A DNA stretch of 64,000 bases from Streptomyces sp. SID13031 (GTDB lineage: Bacteria > Actinomycetota > Actinomycetes > Propionibacteriales > Kribbellaceae): the NCBI RefSeq assembly GCF_010548305.1, contig NZ_JAAGLV010000001.1, positions 1 to 64,000 of the forward strand, in the 5' to 3' direction. Positions 24,798-33,457 of the stretch are shown here, piece by piece (positions within the stretch are counted from its first letter, which is position 1; every line of letters starts with the position of its first letter). Made by a program: the position numbers and the translations under genes. Under the pieces are notes generated by a model. The model was not told where the DNA came from and made no database searches. It worked only from the letters and a program-made list of their open reading frames with translations.

Positions 24798-25772
24798 ATG
24801 CGGGCAGCAGTAGTGACGAAGTTCGGCGGCGCGGACGTCATCGAAGTACAGGATTGGCCGGAACCGGTCGCCGGCCCTGGGCAGGTGCTCGTCGACATCG
24901 AGCTGACCGACCTCATCTTCGTCGAGACGGCGATCCGGAAGGGGCTGCACGGCGGCTTCTTCGACGTGAAACCGCCGTATGTGCCGGGCAACTCGTTCGG
25001 CGGCGTAGTGCGGTCGGTCGGCCCGGACGTCGACGAGAAGTGGATCGGCCGGACGGTGATCGGCCGGACCGTCGACTTCGGCGCGCATGCGGAAGTAGGA
25101 GTCGCGGCCGTCGAGAAGCTCGTCGAAATACCGGCAGACCTGAATCTGGAAGTGGCGGTGGCGGCCGTCGTTGACGGCACCACCACGCTCCTCCTCGAAC
25201 GGCTGGCGCCGGCCCTGCAAGGCAAAGAGGTCCTGATCACCGCCGCGGCTGGTGGCATGGGCGTCCTGCTGGTCCAGGTCGCGCACAAGGCCGGCGCCCA
25301 CGTGATCGCCGCGGCGCGCGGCCAGGCCAAGCTCGATCTAGTCAAGGCCCAGGGCGCCGACGTCGTGATCGACTACTCGGTCGAGGGCTGGGAGAAACTG
25401 GTGCTAGAGGCAACGAATGACGAGGGCATCAACATCGCGTTCGACGGCGCCGGCGGCGAGCTCGGGGCGACCGCGTTCGGCGTCTTGAAGGATGGCGGCT
25501 GGTTCTCCGCGCACGGTGCGCCGAGCGGCGGTTTCGCGGCGTACGACCCGGCAGACGCCGAGCGCCGCGGCATCACCGTGAAGGGGATCGCGGACCTGCG
25601 CGTCGACAGGAACAACCTCGCCATCAGCGGCGAGGACGTGCTGGAGCGGGTACTGCGAGGCGACCTCATCCCGGTGATCGACCGGACCTTCGCCCTCGAT
25701 CAGCTCGGCGAGGCGCACACCGCGGTCGAGTCGCGGTCACTGCTTGGTAAGGCTTTGATCAGGATCCGATGA
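24798..25772 (+). CDS. Zinc-independent quinone oxidoreductase (MDR family)
   Basis: A 324-residue NADPH-dependent medium-chain reductase. The N-terminal GroES-like domain (VVTKFGGADVIEVQDWPEP) precedes a Rossmann fold with the nucleotide motif AAAGGMGVLLVQVAHKAGA. The zinc-ligand GHE motif of alcohol dehydrogenases is missing, as in QOR/zeta-crystallin enzymes. It probably reduces quinones or enones in the cytosol. The gene is divergent from the SNF2 operon and monocistronic by spacing. Confidence 0.9.
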   Translation: MRAAVVTKFGGADVIEVQDWPEPVAGPGQVLVDIELTDLIFVETAIRKGLHGGFFDVKPPYVPGNSFGGVVRSVGPDVDEKWIGRTVIGRTVDFGAHAEVGVAAVEKLVEIPADLNLEVAVAAVVDGTTTLLLERLAPALQGKEVLITAAAGGMGVLLVQVAHKAGAHVIAAARGQAKLDLVKAQGADVVIDYSVEGWEKLVLEATNDEGINIAFDGAGGELGATAFGVLKDGGWFSAHGAPSGGFAAYDPADAERRGITVKGIADLRVDRNNLAISGEDVLERVLRGDLIPVIDRTFALDQLGEAHTAVESRSLLGKALIRIR

Positions 25773-25874
25773 CCTTCGGTTAGACCGATCCCTCCTTGGG
25801 GCAGTGGTTCCAGTAATGGCAACCAGCGCCTCGAGGAGGGCTGACCCATGTCGCTCAGTGAGGCAGTACCACGG

Positions 25875-27224
25875 TCAGTTGTCGCCGACGGGCTGGTCGG
25901 CGCGCTCGCCCACGGCCGGCGGGAGCGGTCGCGCGGTGACGATCGTGTTCCGCCCGGTCCGCTTCGCGGTGAGCAGCGCGTTGTCGGCGGCCAGGATCAA
26001 CTGGTCCATCGTCGCCGCCACCTCTGGGTAGACCGCGGCACCGAACGACGCCGGTACGCCGGTGATGGTCGTCTTCGACGTCCCCGTCGTACTGACCGAG
26101 ACGGTCAGGGCGGCCAGTCGGTCCCTGATCCGCTCCGCGACCTCCAGCACCTCGGTCTCCGAGGCACCGGGCAGCAGCACGGCCAGCTCGTCGCCGCCTA
26201 CGCGCGCGACCAGGTCACCCTGGCGCACCTCGGCCCGGACGCTCTCACCGACCGCCTTCAGCGCCTGGTCACCCGCCGGGTGCCCGTAGGTGTCGTTGAT
26301 CTCCTTGAACTTGTCCAGGTCGAGCATCAGCAGCCCGACCGTACTGCGCAGCGTCTCGGCGCGGGCGAGCTCCACCGGCACCGCGCTGGCCCAGTACGAC
26401 GAGGTGGCGAGCCCGGTCTTCACATCCGTCGCGGCCGCCCGCTGGTACTGCGGGAGCAGCAGGTCTCGGTGCAGCGCGAGCACGGTCACCATCAGCACGG
26501 GGACGACCCATGGGTATGACGTCTGCATCGCGGCGATCGCCACCCCCAGGCCCAGGCCGGCGCAGACGACCAGTTGGTCGGACAGTTCGCCCAGCGCTTG
26601 GCGGGCGGTCGCCTCCGGGGAGGCGAGCAGGATCGCGCCGATCACGAGCGCGTAGTTGACCAGCCACCAGGTCGCCGCGGCGGCGATCACGACGAGCAGG
26701 GACCAGAGGCCTGTCGGTACGCGCGGCTCGGTGAGCAGGCCGCCGGCGCGCAGTACGGCAGCAGTAGCGGCGCTGGCCAGGACGTAGGTGGCCGTGGAGA
26801 AGATCTTGCGGTGGGCAACTGTCCGTCCGTACACGCGGAACCACGAGTACAGGTACGACATGACGATCAGCGGGATCACCAGGGACAGCGGCAGGAGCAG
26901 CAGGCTGGCGAAGACCCACAGGCACTTCAGGTTCGTGTGGGGCGAGGTGTTGGCGGCCATCTCCCGGCGCCGCTCGATCCCGCGGGCCGACTCCAGGTGC
27001 AGCGTCGAGGCGACGGCCAGGACGGCGAACGCGGCCCACTCCGAGGAGCTGACGCCGGCGTTGGGTCCGGTCAGTGTCGAGCGCACGGCCAGTGTGGTAA
27101 TTGTGACCGCGATCAAATCAATCGCAATCACATATCCGAGCGCCGCGGGCGGTAACGACCAGAGCTTCCATTGCCGGGGTGGCACGAAGGCACTCCGACC
27201 GATCAGAATCATCATGAGCCTCAC
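25875..27224 (-). CDS. Membrane-bound GGDEF diguanylate cyclase (degenerate GGDEL)
   Basis: A 449-residue protein. The N-terminal 250 residues contain about seven hydrophobic helices (for example LPPAALGYVIAIDLIAVTI, LLLLPLSLVIPLIVMSYLY). The C-terminal GGDEF domain has DLDKFKEINDTYGHPAGDQAL and an active-site loop reading GGDEL instead of GGDEF/GGEEF. An RQGD inhibitory-site motif lies five residues before it. Diguanylate cyclases make c-di-GMP from two GTP; the last loop residue is tolerant, so activity remains possible. The GTG at 27224 is taken because an AGG lies upstream; the ATG at 27215 is an alternative. It is divergent from the GNDWF peptide gene. Confidence 0.88.
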   Translation of the reverse strand: MRLMMILIGRSAFVPPRQWKLWSLPPAALGYVIAIDLIAVTITTLAVRSTLTGPNAGVSSSEWAAFAVLAVASTLHLESARGIERRREMAANTSPHTNLKCLWVFASLLLLPLSLVIPLIVMSYLYSWFRVYGRTVAHRKIFSTATYVLASAATAAVLRAGGLLTEPRVPTGLWSLLVVIAAAATWWLVNYALVIGAILLASPEATARQALGELSDQLVVCAGLGLGVAIAAMQTSYPWVVPVLMVTVLALHRDLLLPQYQRAAATDVKTGLATSSYWASAVPVELARAETLRSTVGLLMLDLDKFKEINDTYGHPAGDQALKAVGESVRAEVRQGDLVARVGGDELAVLLPGASETEVLEVAERIRDRLAALTVSVSTTGTSKTTITGVPASFGAAVYPEVAATMDQLILAADNALLTAKRTGRNTIVTARPLPPAVGERADQPVGDN

Positions 27225-27334
27225 ACAAGTCGACCTGAGCGGTTATGCGTACATCGTAACGGCCTGTTCACGTCAGGTCACCCCTGTGTCCGGATTCATT
27301 GAACGGACGAAACCTCCATCGAAGGGTCGAGATC

Positions 27335-27520
27335 ATGAGCAAGGCAGCGCGTCAGACCAGTACCGGCAACGACTGGTTCAGCGGCGGCAACGACTGGTTC
27401 CACGGGGGAAATGACTGGTTCACGGGCGGTAACGACTGGTTCACCGGGGGTGGGAACGACTGGTTCACCGGTGGCAACGACTGGTTCGTCCCGGCCGCCG
27501 GCGGCGGTAACGACTGGTGA
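27335..27520 (+). CDS. GNDWF tandem-repeat peptide, possible RiPP-like precursor
   Basis: A 61-residue protein that begins with about 10 ordinary residues (MSKAARQTST) and then consists of seven GNDW units, six followed by Phe, joined by SG, HG, TG, TGG or VPAAGG spacers, and ends at the last GNDW. The ATG at 27335 has a GAAGGG site at ideal spacing, so translation is likely; an in-frame start at 27299 lacks one. Across the repeats all four Gly codons and both Asn codons are used, yet the residues are unchanged, which points to selection on the peptide. Such leader-plus-repeated-core layout is known from multi-core RiPP precursors. No maturase gene is adjacent; a GGDEF gene diverges upstream and an MFS exporter converges downstream. 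Unrecognised family. Confidence 0.75.
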   Translation: MSKAARQTSTGNDWFSGGNDWFHGGNDWFTGGNDWFTGGGNDWFTGGNDWFVPAAGGGNDW

Positions 27521-27525
27521 CGAAA

Positions 27526-27545
27526 AGTAAATCTTTACTCTTCCT
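27526..27545. terminator. Weak AT-rich hairpin after the GNDWF gene
   Basis: AGTAAA (27526-27531) and TTTACT (27534-27539) form a short hairpin followed by CTTCCTTT, just after the stop codon. The region is unusually AT-rich for this sequence and could terminate either converging transcript. Confidence 0.35.
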
Positions 27546-27592
27546 TTACGGTTGGCCGGGCTGATTTCCCGGCCGAGCTTTCAGGATTCGAT

Positions 27593-28849
27593 TTACCGGG
27601 ACTTTACGGACCCGACCGGAATTCGGCGGGCGCGCCGCCAGGCAGCGCCCGCCGCGACCGCCACCAATGCGCCGGCAGCGCCCATGACGGCCAATGCCAG
27701 CGATGGTTTGAATCGCTCGGCCAGCACCCCGGCGAGCAGGATGCCGAGGCCCTGACTGCTCTTCAGCGCCGTACTCGCGACGCCGAACGCCTGGCCCCGC
27801 TGATGGTCGGGCACTGCCTGGACGAAGCTCGCGCTGGCCGGCAGGTGGTAGGCCGAGGCGGCGCCGGACAGCCCCCAGAGCAGCACTGTGATGGGCAAAC
27901 CTGGCTGGAGGGCGCAAAACACCAACGGAACGCAGGCGGCGACGGCCAGCGGCCCCAGGAATCGCATCCGCCGTTCGGGTGACCACAGGGTGATAAGCCA
28001 CATGCCGAGGACGGCGCCGGCGGGCTGGGCGGCCAGCAGTAGCCCGGCTGCCTTCGGCCCGCCACCGATCTCGGCGGCGTAGGGGACCGCCAGGCCCTCC
28101 ACGGTGACGTAGAACCCGGCGACGGTTGCCAGAACCACCAGAGCCCGCAGGCGCGGAGTACGGGCTACTAGGGACGCTCCTGCGACCAGGTCCTTGAAGT
28201 AGCTGCGTCTGGGCTCGTCCTCGGCCGCCTGTGCCTGTGCTGGTGCTGGGCGGCTGCGCACGCCGAAAGCGATGAACGCGGCGGACAGCAGGAAGGTCAC
28301 CGAATCCAGCAATAGGCCACCGGAGGTCCCTACTGCGACCACTACGAGCCCGCCGGTACCGAAGCCGAGCACCTGGCTGAACTGGACGACCATGTCGTTC
28401 GCGGCCTTGCCCAGGACGTAATGGTCGCCTGGCAGTACCACCGGGAGGGTGGCGGCTCGTGCGGCGTTGAACGGGGAGCCGAAGGCCTGCAGCGCGACCA
28501 GCAGCAGGATGACCGCCAGCAGCGGCAACGCGTTGATCGCCATCGCGGCTACCAGTACTGCCCGCGCCAGGTCCGTGACGATCATTACGCGGCGCCGCGG
28601 GTAGCGGTCGGCGAACCCGGCCAGCAGCGGCCCGAAGACCAGATCGGGAACGTAGGTGAGGGCGTAGGTGAGCGCGGTCAGGCCGGCCGACTGGGTTCGA
28701 TCGAACACCAGCACGGACAGCGCGACCCGGGCGAGCTGGTCGCCGATCACAGACAGCACACCGGCCATGAACAGAGCGCGGAACTCGGCATGCCCGAAGA
28801 CATCCCGCCAGCGCGCTTTCGCCACCACTCCCACCATGTCGGAGACCAT
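27593..28849 (-). CDS. MFS transporter (drug-efflux type)
   Basis: A 418-residue inner-membrane protein with 12 predicted helices. The DRYPRRRVMIVTDLARAVLV segment after helix 2-3 is the MFS-3/enterobactin-exporter-like signature, and SPERRMRFLGPLAVA marks the matching loop of the second half. The start at 28849 (MVSDMVGVV) is chosen over longer frames into the intergenic region; the Met at 28837 is possible. Members export small hydrophobic compounds or peptides. It ends 72 bases from the GNDWF peptide gene on the opposite strand, so any link between them is only positional. Confidence 0.88.
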   Translation of the reverse strand: MVSDMVGVVAKARWRDVFGHAEFRALFMAGVLSVIGDQLARVALSVLVFDRTQSAGLTALTYALTYVPDLVFGPLLAGFADRYPRRRVMIVTDLARAVLVAAMAINALPLLAVILLLVALQAFGSPFNAARAATLPVVLPGDHYVLGKAANDMVVQFSQVLGFGTGGLVVVAVGTSGGLLLDSVTFLLSAAFIAFGVRSRPAPAQAQAAEDEPRRSYFKDLVAGASLVARTPRLRALVVLATVAGFYVTVEGLAVPYAAEIGGGPKAAGLLLAAQPAGAVLGMWLITLWSPERRMRFLGPLAVAACVPLVFCALQPGLPITVLLWGLSGAASAYHLPASASFVQAVPDHQRGQAFGVASTALKSSQGLGILLAGVLAERFKPSLALAVMGAAGALVAVAAGAAWRRARRIPVGSVKSR

Positions 28850-29350
28850 AACCACTATCCGTGGCCTGACACCTCCAGCCCGTGATACCGAGGGTTTCCC
28901 TGCACGGGGGATCAGCGCCGGTGTGATCGATCGCACGGTGGTTGGTCAGTACCAGCAATGGCACTGGTGTGCTGCATACAAGGGTTTGAAGGGGCAAATC
29001 AGTGCCAAAAGTGGCAACCGGTGAGGCGTCGCTTGTCCGACGCCTCTATCCTGGAGTTGTCTGGTACCGGGGTCTGGGCGGGGCGGCCCCGACCCTGGTG
29101 CCGGACTTCTTTTGCGCCCGGGCAATCTGCCCCGGCGGCCTACCGGATCGACGGCCGAACTGACCGGCTGGATCTGTAGCGAAACTGTCGGTGGGGCCCG
29201 GTAGCGTTCTTCTTGCCAGGGGCGGCTCCTGGGCGTGCTTCCTTCTCCTTCACCAAGGCATGTAGCGCGTCCGCTCCCCGCCCCTGGCAGCTCTGTCCAT
29301 GACGGCTTTCGCCCGCGCGCCGGGCAGCTGTCGCCTTCGGGGAGGCCGCG
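28850..29350. other. 501-bp intergenic region with one strong hairpin
   Basis: No convincing gene is seen; small frames here lack ribosome sites and recognisable sequence. A perfect hairpin (29023-29046) lies inside. The region separates the divergent MFS and RING-TerD genes, so promoters for both are expected, but no clear -10/-35 pair stands out. Confidence 0.6.
29023..29046. terminator. 9-bp perfect hairpin in the divergent intergenic region
   Basis: GAGGCGTCG and CGACGCCTC pair perfectly around a CTTGTC loop. It lies about 300 bases upstream of the RING-TerD gene and 170 bases from the MFS start. It could be an intrinsic terminator or a leader element. Confidence 0.45.
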
Positions 29351-31903
29351 ATGCCTGACTTGCTTGCCGCCGTGCTGTTGCGACGCCGGCGCTTGGTCGA
29401 CGCAAGTCGCCTAACCCCGCCCGTACGCCGCTCCGCCTGGCAATGGTTGCGCCGACCGCTGACGACTCAGGCCGGGCTGGCCGCGTTGCAGGCCGACCTG
29501 ATCCAGCGTGGACTGCTGCTGTCGGCCGGCCTCTATCGCCACTGCTCCGGGTTGAGCCCATTAGCTCTGGCAGGGCTGGGCAACGCGATGCTCGACCTGC
29601 TCGATCAGGAGTCGGGGGCGGACGCTTCGCACGTGCCCCTCTTCCGCGGCTTCCCCGAAAGCGTGCCGGGCAATACCGAGACCTTCTACATCGATCGTGT
29701 GTTCGCCCGGCTGCTGCAAGAGCCCGAGCAGCCGTGCGTGCTGTGTGGCGAGGCGAAGACGGTTCATCCGGTATCGCCTTGTGCGCATCTGGTCTGCCGG
29801 TCGTGCTGGGACGGCTCCGACTTCAGTGCCTGCCCGCTGTGCTTGCGTCGGATCGATCCCGACGATCCGTTCCTGCAGCCGTCGTTCGACGAGGTGCCGC
29901 CGGCGGGTGCTGCAGATCGCTTGCGGTTGCTGGCATTGGCGCCCGCTGACGCTGCGCGGAGTACGGCGACTGATTTGCTCGCTCGACGTGCGGCGTTGTC
30001 GGCCGCCGACCGCTCGGATCTCGTCGTCCTGCTGGCCGAGGCGGATCCGAGCTGGCTTCCCCCGAGCATCCCGGTGCGCGAGACTCGTGCGCTGGTGCTC
30101 GCCGAGTTGATGCCGCGCTTTCCTGCCCTGGTTGACGAGCTCGTCCAGACAGCGGCCGACGCGCTGCGCCTGCTCTACGCGTTGATGGGCGCCGATCCAG
30201 GGCTCCGGACCCCGCCGGTACGACGCCAATCGTTGCCGCGGGCGACTCGGCGTACGGTGCTGGCCAGGCTCGATCGCCTGCCGGTCGAGTTGCTCGTCGA
30301 GGACATGTTGCGGCACGAGCGCGAGTGGAAGCGGATCGCGGAAAACCTGCACCCGTTCGAGTTCGCGACCCGCTACCCGGTGGCGGCGTTGGCCTTTGTT
30401 GTACTGCGCCGGACCCGGGTGGATGCGACGAGTGCTGTCGGGCGCGCTGTGCTGAGCGAGGCGGCTCGTCAGCCGCTGATCCGGGTGGAGGACGGCCGGC
30501 TCAGGATGAACACGTTCGCGAGCCGGGTCGAGGGTGCGTTCACCTATGGCCGGCCGGAGTTGGCGCTCGACCTGTTGCGAGGGCGGCCGGGGGAGTTGCT
30601 GCGCCGGCTCGTCCAGCTGGTTCGCGCGTTGCCACCGGAGGCGCACACCACGCTGGTCGACGCTGTCACGACAGCCGTGTCTGACGTGTCGCCCGTCGTG
30701 CTGACCGCGGCGCTCGGCCAGGTGCGTACGCCACCAGGGGATCTGCGACTGTTCTTCCCGCGCGGAGGGACAACTCGGATCTGGACCACCGTGGACGAGC
30801 GAGACCCGTTGCCAGTCGAGCTGGCCGCGGCGCTGGGCGCAGTACTGGTGGGGGAGTTGTTGCGCCGGGCAACGGCTTTGCCGCGGGTCCGGCGGGCGTT
30901 CCTGGACGAGGAGTTGTCCCGGCTGGCGGCGCCCGGGTCGGAGCGGAGTGCGTCCTCGTCGCTGCTGCGGATGACGCGCGGCAGCTCGCAACCGATCCCG
31001 CCGGACGACTTGTTGCGGCTGTTCCTGCACTGGGTCGAGCCCGAGGGGCGGCGGGTGGATCTCGATCTGTCCGTTGCAGTGTTCGACGAGGAGTGGCGGT
31101 TCGTCGGGCTCTGCGACTACACGCGATACCGGTTCGACCAGGACGCGCTGGTGCACTCAGGCGATCTCACGTCGGCGCCCGGCCCGCTGGGTGCGACCGA
31201 GTTCGTCGACCTGGATCTCGTCGCGGTGGCGCGCGTCGGCGGGCGGTACGTGCTGCCAGTGGTGTTCAGCTACAACGATGTCGCTTTCGAGCATCTCGAG
31301 CGCGGGTTCGCCGGGGTGATGCGGAAGCCGTCGGGGCTGTTCGATCCGGCGTCGGTCGAGGAGCGGTTCGACCTGACCGGGCCGGCGAAGATCCTGCTGC
31401 CGTTCGGCATCGACCTGCGCACGAAGGAGCTGCGCTGGTACGACGTGAACCTCAGCGCCGCCGGGTACGGGCACAACATCGCGCGGTACGGCGGCCACAT
31501 CGCGCTGATGGCGGCGGCGACGGAAGAGGTCCACGGCGCCGGCGATCGGGTGAGCCTGTGGGAGCTGTCCTGCTGGCACGCGGCCGCTCGTACCAACGAG
31601 GTGGTCGTCCGCTGTGCCGACGATTCGATCGTCGGCTACCTACGCGGCGAGACCGAAGATATAGCCGATTTCGCCCGCCGACTGACGGCCCGCCTGGAGC
31701 CAGACCGCGACTGGGACCTCGACGCCGCCAACCGCGCCGACTTCGTCGCAGTCATCAACGGCGACATAGACCCCAAATCAGGCGCCGAGGTCTACGCCCT
31801 CCACCCCCACCTACTAGACCCATCCAACCTGAACCTCGTAGACGCCCCCCACCTCCTATCAACCCTCACCCCAGACACCCGAGCCCCCCTCCCCACCCAC
31901 TGA
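29351..31903 (+). CDS. RING-finger protein with C-terminal TerD-like domain
   Basis: An 850-residue cytosolic protein. A RING-like cysteine pattern occurs at about residues 128-166: CVLCGE, then CAHLVCRSC, then CPLC, i.e. C-x2-C, C-x-H-x2-C-x2-C and C-x2-C. The centre is a long Leu/Arg/Ala-rich helical region. The C-terminal part (from about residue 565) resembles TerD: DLDLSVAVFDEEWRF, FSYNDVAFEHLERGFAGVM and KILLPFGIDL. This layout matches what is annotated in Streptomyces and Myxococcus as the MXAN_6230/SCO0854 RING-domain family. RING domains recruit E2 enzymes in eukaryotes; the bacterial role is unknown. TerD proteins bind calcium and act in tellurite/stress resistance. Start supported by a GGGAGG site. 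Appears monocistronic. Confidence 0.85.
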   Translation: MPDLLAAVLLRRRRLVDASRLTPPVRRSAWQWLRRPLTTQAGLAALQADLIQRGLLLSAGLYRHCSGLSPLALAGLGNAMLDLLDQESGADASHVPLFRGFPESVPGNTETFYIDRVFARLLQEPEQPCVLCGEAKTVHPVSPCAHLVCRSCWDGSDFSACPLCLRRIDPDDPFLQPSFDEVPPAGAADRLRLLALAPADAARSTATDLLARRAALSAADRSDLVVLLAEADPSWLPPSIPVRETRALVLAELMPRFPALVDELVQTAADALRLLYALMGADPGLRTPPVRRQSLPRATRRTVLARLDRLPVELLVEDMLRHEREWKRIAENLHPFEFATRYPVAALAFVVLRRTRVDATSAVGRAVLSEAARQPLIRVEDGRLRMNTFASRVEGAFTYGRPELALDLLRGRPGELLRRLVQLVRALPPEAHTTLVDAVTTAVSDVSPVVLTAALGQVRTPPGDLRLFFPRGGTTRIWTTVDERDPLPVELAAALGAVLVGELLRRATALPRVRRAFLDEELSRLAAPGSERSASSSLLRMTRGSSQPIPPDDLLRLFLHWVEPEGRRVDLDLSVAVFDEEWRFVGLCDYTRYRFDQDALVHSGDLTSAPGPLGATEFVDLDLVAVARVGGRYVLPVVFSYNDVAFEHLERGFAGVMRKPSGLFDPASVEERFDLTGPAKILLPFGIDLRTKELRWYDVNLSAAGYGHNIARYGGHIALMAAATEEVHGAGDRVSLWELSCWHAAARTNEVVVRCADDSIVGYLRGETEDIADFARRLTARLEPDRDWDLDAANRADFVAVINGDIDPKSGAEVYALHPHLLDPSNLNLVDAPHLLSTLTPDTRAPLPTH

Positions 31904-31950
31904 CTCAGGCCCCCGACCCGCGGATGGCGCCACGCGGCGTACCGGTCGGT

Positions 31951-32508
31951 CTAGCTGGCTTGGCGGATCTGCTCGATCAGGGCTGAGGCGACCAGCTCGA
32001 ACGGTGCCAGGTCTTGTTCGGCGCGGGCCATGACGACTGCTCCTTCGGAGGCGGCGAGTAGCGCGGCTGCGTACTTCGCGCCGTCCTCGGCACTCAACCC
32101 GCCTTGCACCAGCAGGTCGGCGAGCCCGGAACGCCAACGGCGGAAGGCATTTGCGGCATGTTCGCGCAGCTCAGGCGAGTCGGTCGCGACAGTCACGGCC
32201 AGCAGCGAACACCCCGCCCGAAGCTCCGACCTCACCAGCAACGCCCGCCACCCACCGATGAACAACTCGGCCACCTCCACAGCCGACGCCCCCGCCTTCG
32301 TCTGCAGCAGCTCGAGCGCCCGCGTCGTCGCCAGGTCCAGCGCCTCGGCGACCAACTGATCCTTGCCGCCGGGGAAGTGGTGATAAACCGACCCGCGCGG
32401 CGCGCCGGTCAGCTCAAGCACCTCCGAGAAGGACGCACCCTGCAGCCCGCGCTGAGCGAGCAGCACGATCGCGCCCTCGATCATCCGGGTCCGGACCTCG
32501 TTCGCCAT
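31951..32508 (-). CDS. TetR-family regulator of the tautomerase gene
   Basis: A 185-residue repressor. The N-terminal helix-turn-helix reads GASFSEVLELTGAPRGSVYHHFPGGKDQL, the LmrA/YxaF-like TetR type. The C-terminal domain is the helical ligand-binding half. The ATG at 32508 is preferred (GAGG upstream) to the Met at 32541, which would cover the operator. It is divergent from a tautomerase gene with two palindromic sites between them, so it probably represses both. Confidence 0.9.
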   Translation of the reverse strand: MANEVRTRMIEGAIVLLAQRGLQGASFSEVLELTGAPRGSVYHHFPGGKDQLVAEALDLATTRALELLQTKAGASAVEVAELFIGGWRALLVRSELRAGCSLLAVTVATDSPELREHAANAFRRWRSGLADLLVQGGLSAEDGAKYAAALLAASEGAVVMARAEQDLAPFELVASALIEQIRQAS

Positions 32509-32526
32509 GCCACCTCGTTCCTTGAC

Positions 32527-32571
32527 TATGACGGCCATCATAATCTACCGTCCGCTATGACGATCGTCATA
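32527..32571. promoter_or_regulatory. Two TetR operator palindromes
   Basis: TATGACGATCGTCATA (32556-32571) is a perfect 16-bp palindrome. TATGACGGCCATCATA (32527-32542) is an imperfect copy with its centre 29 bp away. Both lie in the 83-bp gap between the divergent TetR and tautomerase genes. Confidence 0.8.
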
Positions 32572-32591
32572 ATCCTCCGAAGGAGCCCGCC

Positions 32592-33017
32592 ATGCCCATG
32601 ATCGACGTCTACGCCCCCGCCGACCTGCTCTCCGCCGACGCGGACAGTCCCCTCGGCGACGAACTGACCCACGCCGTACTCCGCGCCGAAGGCGTCGCAA
32701 AGCCGGGCGCCTTCCACCTGGACAACACAGCCGCCTTCATCCACCGACTCCCGAGCGCAGCGGTCTCCGTCGCGAGTTCCGCGTCCGCCCGCGTCGTCCG
32801 GGTGCAGATCATCACGCCCCCCGGCTCGCTGAACCGCGACGGCCAGAAGCAGATCGTCCGCGAGGCGACCGAGATCGTCGCCAAATTCGTCACCGACCCC
32901 GCAACCCGCACCTGGGTCATCCTCACCGAGGCGGCCGAAGGCGGCTGGGGCATGGGCGGCACTGCCTTCGGCGTCGAGGAGTTCACCGCCCTGGCAACCA
33001 AAGCTGCCAGTGCCTGA
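32592..33017 (+). CDS. Tautomerase-superfamily protein (4-OT/MIF type)
   Basis: A 141-residue enzyme of the tautomerase fold. Pro2 directly after the initiator Met (MPMIDVYAPADLL) is the catalytic base of the family, which supports the start at 32592; an AAGGAG site precedes it. The two beta-alpha-beta halves are seen, the second with KQIVREATEIVAKFVTDP and TWVILTEAAEGGWGMGG. It is twice the 4-oxalocrotonate tautomerase length, i.e. a fused form. Substrate unknown. Regulated by the divergent TetR gene. Confidence 0.88.
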   Translation: MPMIDVYAPADLLSADADSPLGDELTHAVLRAEGVAKPGAFHLDNTAAFIHRLPSAAVSVASSASARVVRVQIITPPGSLNRDGQKQIVREATEIVAKFVTDPATRTWVILTEAAEGGWGMGGTAFGVEEFTALATKAASA

Positions 33018-33457
33018 CGCTGCTCCGGCAGTGACCAAGACACCGCCAAGATTCGGACGCACTCCAGAACGCGCCGGCGCCGGGCACGACGAAGTGTGGG
33101 TCAGACCCGCTCAGGTTCGGGCGCACCCCTCCAACGGAGCGAGTACCCGCCGCTGCCCCCTCCGCACCGCCGCCTCGCAAACGTCTCGGGGGTTAACCCC
33201 CCAGAGGGTGGGTTGCCCCCTCGGAATCTGGCCGGGCAACCCACCGTCTGAGGGGTTAACCCCCGATAGGCGCTGGGGTGGAAGGGCGCACCCCTCCGGC
33301 CGGTTTCCGGCCGGCGCGCGCAAGTGCTGCGGTCGGGAGCGCCGTCGTGAGGAGGCGGGGAGGCTTAACATCCCTGCGACCTCAGCGAAATGTGGCGGCG
33401 TACATGTCGTGACATAAAAAGTCTGCAGATTCCGCCGCAGACCTGAGGAGTACTCCG
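33018..33457. other. 440-bp gene-free region with palindromes and short repeats
   Basis: No gene is supported. It holds the 79-bp palindrome at 33187-33265, two copies of GGGCGCACCCCTCC (near 33118 and 33283), and a CCGGCCGG-TTT-CCGGCCGG hairpin near 33297-33315. The last 100 bases, with AT-richer sequence, probably carry the promoter of the next operon. Confidence 0.6.
33187..33265. repeat. 79-bp near-perfect palindrome
   Basis: Two 32-bp arms (33187-33218 and 33234-33265) match in 30 positions around a 15-nt loop. Each arm starts or ends with the self-complementary CGGGGGTTAACCCC motif. The RNA would be an exceptionally stable hairpin. It lies between the tautomerase gene and the next operon. 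Confidence 0.85.

Noticed and set aside
25848-26519. 223-codon plus-strand frame with a good GAGGAGGG site
   Set aside because: After about 10 codons it is entirely antisense to the GGDEF gene and its protein is Arg/Gly-rich without a domain. A short translated remnant is possible but unsupported.
29561-31156. 531-codon minus-strand frame opposite the RING-TerD gene
   Set aside because: Gln/Arg/His-rich without recognisable domains; explained as the shadow of the real gene.
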